From the NCBI GenBank assembly GCA_030374735.1, contig JASCIV010000091.1, forward strand, positions 1-49,848: a DNA stretch of 49,848 nucleotides, written 5' to 3'. The notes under the pieces were generated by a model. It saw only the letters and a list, made by a program, of their open reading frames with translations. It was not told where the DNA came from and did not search any database. The stretch's first letter is position 1. Every line of letters begins with the position of its first letter. Source of the DNA: Gracilaria caudata (Eukaryota > Rhodophyta > Florideophyceae > Gracilariales > Gracilariaceae). Of the stretch, positions 9,246-17,808 are shown one piece after another. Both the position numbers and the translations under genes were made by a program.

Positions 9246-9634
9246 AATGTTTGTTTATTCCTCGAGCGGCAGAGCGTTCTCTCGTGTTCCCATCTGTCGT
9301 GCGTCGCGAGAGCGGTTGGCAACCTCATCCTTCGCTACATTTGTTTACCACACCTCATCAGCGCCATCTCGTCTTGGTGCCACAAATAGGTTCCCAAACA
9401 GTTTTTGACGCGATTTGAAGCGTCTGCGCGTAGTTTTTGTGCACAGTTTATGCAAACAAACGCGGCACGCTTTAGAGTAGCCCAGTTCGCGGGCTTTGCA
9501 CCGCAGTCGATACACGCGGTTTTGGCATACATGCGACGCAGTTCGTTTATATACTGCGGCTGAGCGCTTTCTACCTCGGCTTTGTCGTAACTGTTGCCCA
9601 GTTTTGAACGGCTCTGTGGTTTCTGATCGCACAT
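9184..9634 (-). CDS. Small ArfGAP-type zinc-finger protein, probably two exons
   Basis: Residues 41-64 of the first exon (9349-9634) show an exact C-x2-C-x16-C-x2-C zinc site: CIDCGAKPANWAT...CINC. The catalytic Arg position of ArfGAP proteins follows (KLRADASNRVKN), although the usual His before it is Leu. The tail DEMALMRC aligns with the helix before the conserved Gly-Asn. A 55 bp intron (9294-9348; donor GTAAAC, acceptor CGACAG) would supply GNTRERS, matching the family G-N-T-K-x-R. It would end at 9184-9186 after 131 residues. If unspliced, the frame stops at 9335 with 99 residues. ArfGAPs stimulate GTP hydrolysis by Arf small GTPases in vesicle traffic. The protein is short for the family, and the second exon would overlap POLD4 on the other strand. 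Confidence 0.5.
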
Positions 9635-10689
9635 TTTTGGTCGGCGTCGGAGCAGGTGGGGCGGCGGGGGCGAATAGTACGTTTCGAAGATATGTTTATG
9701 ACGAGTGCCACGAGTTTTGCTGGGGAAAGGCGTTCTTGGTCGTTACGCATGGTCTTAAGCAGATAGGCGGACCCAAGTGCACGACAAGTTGTCTTCCAAA
9801 GCTTGCGAACCAAGTGTTCCAGCAGTGCAGCGACTGCGGCGTAATGTTGAGCTTTGTGTTTGGGTGCCTGCCTGGCAGTGCTGCACGGCCGAGCATCTCT
9901 CCGATTCCCGGGTCTGAAGTTCAGACCCGGGAATCAGACTCTGAACGGCCGGTGACTGCGTGGTAGATAGCTGGCACAATCCTGTTCAAATTTGAAACCT
10001 TTTGTTGATTCAGGTGGTCCACGAAGGTACAGTAGCGTTATTCCCGTCGTCGTGGCTGTAGAGCCACACGTAATGTGCAATAGATGGTGGGTCTTCACAG
10101 AATGGCGAACAGATAGATTTGGTTAATGAATTAAACCCAATTCAAGTGTGGACACACCGCCATCCGCGAAATGTGTGCGTGCTTGTTTTCACGTTGCGAG
10201 TCGCCATTTCCCAGCTGTAGAGCTTCGCATTCCTTCGATAGTGTGCCAAACAAATCAGTATGGCCGCAATATCGTTGATCCAACCAAAAAGGGTAGCGGG
10301 TTCTCCATAACCCTTGCACATACACGTATCGAGATGATGGCCTAATTTCAACCTCAGGATTTCGCCTCCATACGTCTGGCATGGGAGACGGAGCACTTGT
10401 TGGAACCGCAGTCAGGGTGCTCTTCCAACACGAATGCCGTTCCACCCACACACCTCCAGCTCCTTCCTGCCGCCTTTCATAAACACCTTACCACCAACGC
10501 GGAAACAAACGATTAAGCAGTGCAGTTTTACCTTGTGTGAAACTCAGAAAGCGAAAAATACGGAGGTGATGTTGATGATTCGCCGGGGGAAGTGAACTAA
10601 GCTATATCTGCCGTCTGCTCTCACCCAGCATGTGGTTATGATAATTCTACGAAAACTATATCGAAAGCATAGTTACAACAAAAGCACGT
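9635..10689. other. Intergenic region with a strong hairpin, no gene seen
   Basis: About 1 kb with open frames on both strands that resemble no protein family. The only distinctive content is the 33 bp palindrome at 9903-9935. Confidence 0.4.
9903..9935. repeat. Near-perfect palindrome, 16 bp arms and 1 nt centre
   Basis: GATTCCCGGGTCTGAA at 9903-9918 is followed by G and then its exact reverse complement at 9920-9935. It lies in intergenic DNA about 270 bp upstream of the ArfGAP-like start codon. Confidence 0.85.
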
Positions 10690-12102
10690 CTAGTACTTGG
10701 CCGGACCCTTTGGCACAAACCTCTGCAACCCTCGTCCACCTTCATAGAAAACTCCAGGAAGAATCTCCTTGGAACCGGTGGCACGAGCAAGCCAGCGGAG
10801 AGGCAAGAGAAGCGCGTGCGCGAGACGCGGCTCAACAGTTCTCGAATAACTGCTCACAACGATGCCATCAACCAAAAGATCTCCGTGCATGGAGTGAGGA
10901 GCAAACAGTCCGGTGTCTCTCACACGCTCCACCGAAGTGACTGCACTCTCACCAGCGGTGGTGCGAAGCATCTCACCAACCTGCACGGCATGCGCGGCAG
11001 TGAGACGTCCATTGGCGTACAAGTAGTGTTTACCAGTCATGGTAACGGCGTGTCCCGACGCGGTTGAGATGCGGTAGAACCACAGATCGGGCTTGGTGGT
11101 GCGATGTGTGAAGAAGAACACACGAGATGAGGCACCATGTTCGTCGTGGTGAACGTGCTGACCTGGTTGAAGATCAGCCATGCGAACAGACTCTCCTTCC
11201 ATGGTGGTGAGTGTAGCAGATGCCGGGAAGCATATGTCATCGTCATCCTCATCGGTACCTTCTGGTGAAGTTTCAGCGCTGTCCTCATCAGTTGCAGTAG
11301 CAGATCCTTCGTCTCCGTCAGCGCCATCAATAGGCACCGGCACAGTAGTCGTATCGTCACCGCCGTCGACGGCGGTTGGTGTAGCAGTGGGGACGACAAC
11401 AGGCGTCGGCTCCGGCGTATCAACAGCCGGGGTGGGAGTGGGAATGGCCTCGACAATCTCGACGGCAGCCTGTAAGTTGAACGGCAACAGAACACCGAAC
11501 ACCGGGTTTGCCCAGCCATTTAGGGCGAAGATATTCCGAGGGCTTGCAGAGGAGTTCGCTCTACTGTCATCACCGTCGACAATGACGTTGTCTACAAAGG
11601 TCAAGTTCCTACCACCGAAGTTGGTGGCGAGCGAGCCGAAGTTCTCCAACATTCCATAGGTAAAAGCTCCCTCTATGACATGGTACCATACAAGTCCTTG
11701 GATACCAGGGAAGTTCGGAACCTCTCTGATGTTCTCAATGGAAGAGGCGAGCGTGCTGATGACTTCCTCGGGGTCACTCTCGTCAAAGGCCACGCCTGGG
11801 CTGAGCTGGCGAGTGAGACGGATGAAGGCCTGGTCGACGGGAGGAAACACGGTGAACCTGGCACCCGGATCGTCCAAGGCCTCTTTGATCTCGTCAATGG
11901 AGTCGACAATAGCGAAGAGAATTCTGTGATTTTCAGACTCTGCAAGTAGGCCGAAGAGCGTGGGTCTCGGATCCATGATAACGGCATTGACACCGTCAGC
12001 CGCGGAGTCCGGCAGCGCGCCCACATCCGGCTCGTCGCCATCGGCAGCGCGAACAAGCACGGTGAGCAAGCACAAGGCAATCAACAGCAAGAAGCGCTTC
12101 AT
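10690..12102 (-). CDS. Secreted fasciclin (FAS1) protein with C-terminal Hog/Hint autoprocessing domain
   Basis: 470 residues from MKRFLLLIALCLLTVLVRA, a clear signal peptide. A FAS1 adhesion domain spans about 45-225 (RPTLFGLLAESENHRILF, ARFTVFPPVDQAF, LVWYHVIEGAFTYGM, NLTFVDNVIVDGDD). It is followed by a Pro/Thr-rich then Asp/Glu-rich linker (about 235-290). A Hedgehog-type Hint domain starts at C291 (DICFPASATL). Its TxxH motif is T356/H359 (TGKH). The conserved end block is LLVDGIVVSSYS...LAHALLLPLRWL, as in Hedgehog Hog domains. By analogy C291 would make an N-S acyl shift and release the fasciclin half. The roughly 35 residues after the Hint core are shorter than the Hedgehog sterol-recognition region. 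The start at 12102 was preferred because sequence further upstream runs into the TATA box region. Confidence 0.88.
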   Translation of the reverse strand: MKRFLLLIALCLLTVLVRAADGDEPDVGALPDSAADGVNAVIMDPRPTLFGLLAESENHRILFAIVDSIDEIKEALDDPGARFTVFPPVDQAFIRLTRQLSPGVAFDESDPEEVISTLASSIENIREVPNFPGIQGLVWYHVIEGAFTYGMLENFGSLATNFGGRNLTFVDNVIVDGDDSRANSSASPRNIFALNGWANPVFGVLLPFNLQAAVEIVEAIPTPTPAVDTPEPTPVVVPTATPTAVDGGDDTTTVPVPIDGADGDEGSATATDEDSAETSPEGTDEDDDDICFPASATLTTMEGESVRMADLQPGQHVHHDEHGASSRVFFFTHRTTKPDLWFYRISTASGHAVTMTGKHYLYANGRLTAAHAVQVGEMLRTTAGESAVTSVERVRDTGLFAPHSMHGDLLVDGIVVSSYSRTVEPRLAHALLLPLRWLARATGSKEILPGVFYEGGRGLQRFVPKGPAKY

Positions 12103-12279
12103 GATGAAGAGCAGTGTGAAGAAAAGCGACGACAACGGTACAGGGTGAGCGAAAGGGAGCCCAAACAGAATCAGACCCGTGTGCGACTGTAGAAGAAAGC
12201 AGGGTTCGAGTCGTATGCCAACGCCTACGGGCAGCACGCGAGTCAGGAGTGCCGGGCGGCTGACGGTAAACAGCACGCG

Positions 12280-12287
12280 CTTTTATA
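12280..12287 (-). promoter_or_regulatory. TATA box upstream of the fasciclin-Hog gene
   Basis: On the minus strand the sequence reads TATAAAAG, 178 bp upstream of the start codon at 12102. A canonical TATA box here supports transcription starting about 30 bp downstream and the choice of the downstream start codon. Confidence 0.55.
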
Positions 12288-12906
12288 GCGACGCCGCGCG
12301 ACGCCCACGTAGAGCGTTGGCGTAACGGATCATGTCGCTTTACAGCCGCGCGCGCGCGCGCGCGCCGACCGTTTGGAGCAAGCCACAGTCCGTCGCGCCA
12401 GCGCCGGCGCAAGTTTCCGACGCGGCCGCCGTTGCGTTTGCGCCACGCATCCGCCGCGCGCAGCGTGCACCTCCGCGCCGCGCACCGCATCTCGTGCTCG
12501 TGCGCCGCACAATTCAGCGAGCGCGCCGTCACGCGCGCCAACCGGTGCCGCCAGCGCCACGCCTCGCGCCATCCTGCGCCACGCGTGCGTCGTGGCCACG
12601 TCGCACAGCTGCCGTTGCTGGCACGCTTCGCGGCGGTGACAGCGAAGCGCACCGCGAAGTGAAAAAAGCGCGCGCGAACATGCAAATGATGACAAAAACA
12701 AAACGGGGCGGCGCGAGTCTCGCTCCGCACTGCACACCCCCGTCGCTGCTGTCCGCGTTTAGAGCGTCTTCTGCGTGCCTCTCTCGTCTGTTGTACTCGC
12801 GCCTCGTTTACCAGCGCCCCCCCCCCCCATCTCCTCTCCGTCGCGCCCGCCGCTCATTCGCTCCCCTCCACGCGTCCTCACGTACCGCACATCATCGCGC
12901 GCCGAT
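12288..12906. promoter_or_regulatory. CpG-rich divergent promoter region between fasciclin-Hog and H2A.Z
   Basis: The sequence is very rich in CG dinucleotides, with an alternating CG run at about 12347-12365 and a poly-C run near 12820-12830. Long open frames exist on both strands only because of the high GC content. They are Arg/Ala-rich and match no family. Confidence 0.5.
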
Positions 12907-12914
12907 CATAAAAG
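12907..12914 (+). promoter_or_regulatory. TATA-like element upstream of H2A.Z
   Basis: CATAAAAG lies 43 bp before the H2A.Z start codon, which would give a very short 5' UTR, as is common for histone genes. Confidence 0.4.
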
Positions 12915-12956
12915 CGCCCTAACACATCACGCGCGCACGCGTCGCCGCTTCTAACA

Positions 12957-13415
12957 ATGGCTCCAAAAAAGTCAGCGCCAGCCGACGACAAGGACAAGGA
13001 CGCCAAGTCCACGGGCGCCACCAACGGCACCCACGCAAAGAGCTCCACGTCCACCGAGCCAAAAAAGGTCATTTCCCGCTCGTCACGCGCCGGTCTTCAA
13101 TTCCCGGTCGGTCGCATTCATCGTCACCTCAAGAATCGCGTCAGTCGCCAAGAGCGCGTAGGAGCCACTGCAGCAGTATATTCCGCAGCCATACTCGAGT
13201 ATCTCACCGCAGAGGTGTTAGAGCTCGCTGGAAACGCGTGTAAGGATCTCAAGGTGAAGCGAGTCACCCCTAGACATCTGCAACTCGCCATTCGTGGAGA
13301 TGAGGAGCTTGACTGTCTCGTCCAGGCAACCATTGCCGGTGGCGGTGTCATTCCTTATATTCATAAGAGTCTTACCTTCAAGAAAGGTTCGAAGAAAAGC
13401 TCACAAATGGAATAA
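12957..13415 (+). CDS. Histone H2A.Z variant with SQ-containing C-terminus
   Basis: 152 residues, no intron. The tail is Lys/Ala/Ser/Thr-rich (residues 1-45). The histone fold carries H2A.Z-specific features: VGRIHRHLKNRV, GATAAVYSAAILEYLTAEVL, KDLKVKRVTPRHLQLAIRGD, EELDCLVQATIAGGGVIPYI. The longer L1 loop and the GGGVIP docking segment mark H2A.Z rather than canonical H2A. H2A.Z marks promoter nucleosomes and is installed by SWR1/NuA4-type complexes; an EAF6 subunit gene lies elsewhere in this window. The protein ends ...KKSSQME, placing an SQ dipeptide three residues from the C-terminus, like an H2A.X phosphosite. The start is the only Met before the fold. Confidence 0.95.
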   Translation: MAPKKSAPADDKDKDAKSTGATNGTHAKSSTSTEPKKVISRSSRAGLQFPVGRIHRHLKNRVSRQERVGATAAVYSAAILEYLTAEVLELAGNACKDLKVKRVTPRHLQLAIRGDEELDCLVQATIAGGGVIPYIHKSLTFKKGSKKSSQME

Positions 13416-13429
13416 ATGATTCGCCTCTG

Positions 13430-14380
13430 TCATCGAAATCCCTCCATCTTGAGAAGTTCGCTTGTTCTCTGTGTCTGCCCTCCATTCTTGGTGGGACTGC
13501 GTTCCACACACCTTCGTTTTCGTCGCGCAAAGTGCACCCACCCTTCTGTTTGCTTGAGAGCGTCGCGAATCGCCCTTTCCTGTTGCATGCAAGCCTCTAC
13601 AAACGCAACGTGCTTGCCACGACTGTTGCCTGCGTCCTCATCATCATCATCTTCGTTGCTACTGCCGTATGGATAGCACGCCGGCATCAACATATGAGCT
13701 CCTTTCGATATCACATTCATAAAAACCCGTTCCAGTGCCACTTCTTCCCTGTCTTCCACACTTTGCTTTGGTGAAATACACTCTGGTGCTTTCTCAGCTT
13801 CACTGACCTCGTGCTTTCCGACGTTGTTGTCACCCGCACCAAGCTTGTTCACTGCTTCCTTCACGCTGTCAAATTTCTTCTGCTCTCGAGCGCTGGCTGT
13901 GGATACGTCACAGCTATCAGCCGATACAGTGGCCCGACTTTGAAGCTGCAGCACGACGTAAGGAAACGTGAAGTGAATCGTGTGAACGTTTTGTTGTTCA
14001 CTTGTTTGCACCGGTTTCATCAGGTACGTTTGATCAACGGTCATACAAATATTTCCAGCCGCCTCACTCGTACGTAACACAAACCGAATCCTCTCGCGCT
14101 CCACACCAATCACCGCCGAAATATCGCAGAGAACCGAGGCGTCATTCGACACTGGCGAAAAACAAAGCTGCTGATGATCAGTGAGGTAGAAACTGGCGGC
14201 TCCGGATATGATTGTTTGATGAACATCTGCTTCGGCGCCAAAGCAGTTGGCACTCAAACTCGTACATGCATTGCAACTATTTGTGCCATCTTGCGCAGAT
14301 TGCGACGAAGAGTGTGAGTTAGAGAGCCACGGCAATGAGGACAAAAATGTCTCGATGGGCAGTCCTGGCGAGGATGACAT
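13430..14380 (-). CDS. Unrecognised protein with acidic stretch and basic C-terminus
   Basis: 316 residues from MSSSPGLPIETFLSSLPWL; the frame stays open to a Met at 14566, which would add 62 basic Ser/Thr-rich residues resembling a transit peptide. No domain was recognised. Visible features: beta-rich central region (TIHFTFPYVVLQLQ), a Lys/Glu-rich middle, an acidic patch (SNEDDDDEDAG), and a basic nuclear-signal-like segment near the end (ARRKRRCVERSPTK). It converges on H2A.Z with only 14 bp between stop codons, consistent with a real, tightly packed gene. No paralogue is present in the window. Confidence 0.5.
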   Translation of the reverse strand: MSSSPGLPIETFLSSLPWLSNSHSSSQSAQDGTNSCNACTSLSANCFGAEADVHQTIISGAASFYLTDHQQLCFSPVSNDASVLCDISAVIGVERERIRFVLRTSEAAGNICMTVDQTYLMKPVQTSEQQNVHTIHFTFPYVVLQLQSRATVSADSCDVSTASAREQKKFDSVKEAVNKLGAGDNNVGKHEVSEAEKAPECISPKQSVEDREEVALERVFMNVISKGAHMLMPACYPYGSSNEDDDDEDAGNSRGKHVAFVEACMQQERAIRDALKQTEGWVHFARRKRRCVERSPTKNGGQTQRTSELLKMEGFR

Positions 14381-14697
14381 GGATAGCTTGTGCGTACGAT
14401 TGTCAAGCGCCCATTGACGGGTTCTGTGCGCGGTGGTTACGATGGATGGCTTGGGAACGGCGAAGCGGGTAGTGCAGCGGATGGGAAGGGCGCGAAGAGG
14501 GTGGATTCGTGTGGAAGGGCGCGCGAGCGCTGTTGTGGGGTGAAACGAACTGCAATCGGTGTGCAAGGTGGCACCTCCAAAGCAAAGCCAAAACTTTTAT
14601 TTTAATTCAATCGGTTTGGAATCTTTTCCCACATGCCTCGAAATCTGAGATGAAAAATGTCGAAAACCCCCAGATCCCAGTTTGACCTCAACAAATC

Positions 14698-15833
14698 ATG
14701 AGCCCAGAAAACCACCAAGTTCTCCGCCACCAGCAGCGCTCCATGACCATGGAACTAGCCTTTATCTGCGGTGTATCTGTTGCTCGTCGGGTGAATTACG
14801 GGTTTACCCGTAGTACCGCACCCGACTATAAGCGCGCGGCCCCTCTGCGGCCTCTGAATGCGCCCAAGAGATGGAGAATGAGTCAAGGAGAACAAGAACA
14901 AAGGAGCGAGACACAATCAAATGATATCACAAGCACAACATCTTCGCCACCAAAACGAACTTCATCATCCGCCTTTAATGTTACCAGCAACAAAGCGGAC
15001 TCTCAGAATACTCGACAGTACTCACAACTCACTCGTCTAAGGGAAGAAACAGAAGCGCCTTTTAGAAAAGCGAGAATGTTTGTTTATGCAGGTTCGGCGG
15101 CATCTGCTGCAGTGGGTGCCTTTATCTCTTCCTTGCGTATCATCGCCGCCTTATCTGGCGTGTCAGGTGTACAGCCTCTCAGCGAAACAGTATGTGCTGC
15201 AACGTAAATGAGGCTTAACTAGGGGTGCACATATATTTGTTACTCATGCTAACAACACACTTCGGTCTTTCTCTTTTGTATTATTAGGTTCCTAACGTTG
15301 GCATTAACTTGGGTGTGATTGCTCTGTTCGCTTTTTTGCTTCGACTTGAAAGTAAAGCGGGCGTTCAACGACTGGAGCGAATGTCTCGCGGTGCACGAAT
15401 TGCGAATTTGCGCATTGAAGATTCTGTGACAAGAAAAATTACGCAGCTGAAACAACTGCGTGGCAAAATTCGAGTCGCTCTGGTGGCAGGAACAGCTGAG
15501 AAAGTATCTCAAGTGATGAACGACGCAGAGAAACTACGCGACAAGATTTCAGGCTCGAATCTGTTAATTGTGCCTTTCATCTCTGACGAGGCGGAACAAC
15601 AATCTGTTCGAAACTGGAGAATGCAAGCTTATGGAAAAGAGGAATGGAATCGATGGCTTTCTACAGAACGTGAGGTTGCCAAGAAACGCTTAAAGGATAA
15701 CGATGATGTACTTGTTGTAATTATTCGACTTGATGGCAAGGTTGGAGCTCGGTCTGTTGGAGCACCGCTGTGGTCGAGGCTGGTCGAGGAGGTCTCGCGA
15801 TTGCCAAATAGGGATCAATATGGCAGACCATAG
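14698..15833 (+). CDS. LPA1/REP27-like plastid photosystem II assembly factor, two exons
   Basis: Exon 1 is 14698-15189. The intron 15190-15287 (98 bp) has donor GTATGT, branch GCTAAC and acceptor TTATTAG. Exon 2 is 15288-15833 (345 residues in all). After a Ser/Thr/Arg-rich N-terminus compatible with a transit peptide comes the family core: REETEAPFRKARMFVYAGSA, SAAVGAFISSLRIIAAL, then the second membrane helix VGINLGVIALFAFLLRLE. The stromal C-terminal domain follows (RGKIRVALVAGT..., WNRWLSTEREVAKKRL). Two transmembrane helices with this loop match the Low PSII Accumulation 1/Rep27 family (DUF3493). These proteins help synthesise and assemble the D1 reaction-centre protein. The plant LPA1 TPR region is not seen. 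A start at 14740 (MTMELAF) is also possible. Confidence 0.75.
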
Positions 15834-17808
15834 AGAGAAGTACCTTTAGGTGCTGCTTGGTTGTGTTAGGAATTAGAGCACAACTTCCACAATAAAGAAG
15901 AAGGTGGCAGACCATAACAGACTATGATTAAAACAGCGCGAGAGAGGAATGCCTCGTATATTCGTTCCTACACGAAGATATACATTCCTGTACGAACGTT
16001 GTAGCTCTGTATGATTTCTTCTGGACAACAGCTTTCAATTACTAAGCTACAGTTAAACTTTAAGAAGTTCTCTCTGTAAAAAGGCCAAGAACCTTTGTGG
16101 CACATGTCGTACGTCTGGCAGCACGAGGCACAGCTCTGAACAGCTCGCGTCTTGAAGCACGCGTGAAACGGCACCGCAAGACGAAGTGATCGGGGTCCTT
16201 CGCGTTCGTTTCACACCTGCAATGTAGTCTGTATGATTGCAGTGTTTACTCATTAGCCGATATTCGTTTGAAAGGGGAATCGCCTTCGGTCTAAGACCGA
16301 AGACGTGTTCTCCTTTGTACCAAAACTTAGCTCTCTTTGGGCTAGCTTTTTTATAAGACACACCTGATGCCCAGGAAGTGTTTTGACGTTTTGCCTAATT
16401 CATTTGGTGACGAAGGTAGAACGCTACCTTTTGTACAGCTGAATCTCACCTCATGGTGAGCGTTTGACCGTCGTACCCTTGTACACCGACTGAAACTGAT
16501 CTGACAGAAACTGCATATGCAATTTTCAATCAATAACGAAGCAGAGCCACTCGTGGTGCAGGGCAACACCGAACCGTTCTAGAGCTGCTTTTGAGTCATG
16601 AACCCTAATCGGTTATGAGCAATAGTTCTTCGTGAGGGGAGGCTGAAACGACGACAATAACATTTATCGTCATGTCAAGTAGTCCATCCAAACATTAGCT
16701 GGTCCAATCATGTGGCTTGAACATGCCAAGTAATAAACAACATAGAACGCTACCCTTTTACGAGTCCTCGTACGGCTGTCGTCTCGCCAGAAGGCAGTTG
16801 ATCACCCAGCATCATCATTATGATGGTCCAACGTGCCAAGGTCTTCTACTCCTGTACAAGGGTATCTTGAATCGACTCTAGGCAAATGAGCGACATAGCT
16901 CCGAAAGGGTGTTAATAACGTTGCTTGCGAATAAAAAAAAAGCTTGTACGAATGCAACAAGAAATAACTCCAGTTATCGTTGCCAATTGTTGAATCAACA
17001 TCACCAAACGGACAGACCATCCATCACGGTGGCATTTTGATATCCTCATGGTGAGACGAATCTCACAGAGAAACTGGCTTCATGGATGACAAATCTCCAG
17101 TACAAAAGATATTCCAAGTGGCTTTATCGGTCGTCCAGATGGGAGGAATTGTAACGATATGTCATATCCAGTTTGACATTACACGTGCAAAGCTGAGATC
17201 TCGTGCTCAAGTTTTGCGAAACCTTATTAGCGAACACGAGTGGTGAGAAACTCATTTTTTTAACGATCAGGCATGTGGCGTTCGTCGGTGGAGCTTACTG
17301 CGGCTGCATTGCGCGGAAGCTATACGGACGCGGCTTCTCCAGCAATGCTTTTAGTTGTGATATTGCGTCGGTGAAGGTTGGATGTATTTTTCATATGCTC
17401 GTTGAAGACAGAGCACAGTTGTGAGAGATTAAAGGTTTGAATTCCCTGGGTCGTTACATGATCATATTTATTGTCTCTCTCCGGACCATAGATTCTCAAA
17501 CACGACCAACTCAGGCATCACTTCAACCCCAACTGGAGACAACCCTGGGACGTTTGAGCGAGGTCATTCTAAACCTTGAATTTGAAACGAGTCTACTTTA
17601 AGAGCACAAGAGCCCTCAAGTGGAGCTTCACGAGCCGTTCCTGTTGTACAAAGACCAGTCTCAACTACTTGGTGTTCAGTGTTTACTCCAAGAGTTCGAA
17701 AATCATCGACCCTGGGTGCTTCAGATTGCGCCTCAAGCCGTCATCTTTTCGCCATCTTGATTTTGTTCTGTAGGTGCGAGGATCGGCGTCCCTCTGCCCA
17801 GACTCTCC
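15834..17808. other. 2 kb region without a recognisable gene
   Basis: All frames on both strands are short. None shows a family motif. It contains a 19 bp palindrome at 16284-16302 and a CTCACC/GGTGAG inverted repeat near 16447. It may hold old mobile-element debris or an unrecognised noncoding RNA, but nothing can be supported. Confidence 0.4.
16284..16302. repeat. Perfect palindrome, 9 bp arms and 1 nt centre
   Basis: CTTCGGTCT and AGACCGAAG flank a single A. The design (perfect arms, one-base centre) resembles the larger palindrome at 9903-9935, but the arm sequence is different. Confidence 0.6.

Noticed and set aside
10690..11563. Interpreting the Hint domain as an intein
   Set aside because: There is no C-terminal extein or terminal Asn; the Hint sits at the C-terminus with a Hedgehog-type end block, so Hog is the better reading.
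12201..12220. tRNA T-loop-like sequence (GGTTCGAGTC)
   Set aside because: The flanking bases do not pair to form the T stem and no acceptor or anticodon arm is present. Other GGTTCRA matches were likewise unsupported; no tRNA was found in the window.
11996..12737. Minus-strand frames of 135-244 codons upstream of the fasciclin-Hog gene, and plus-strand frames over the same DNA
   Set aside because: They are Arg/Ala/His-rich, exist in several frames at once in CG-rich promoter DNA, and show no family pattern.
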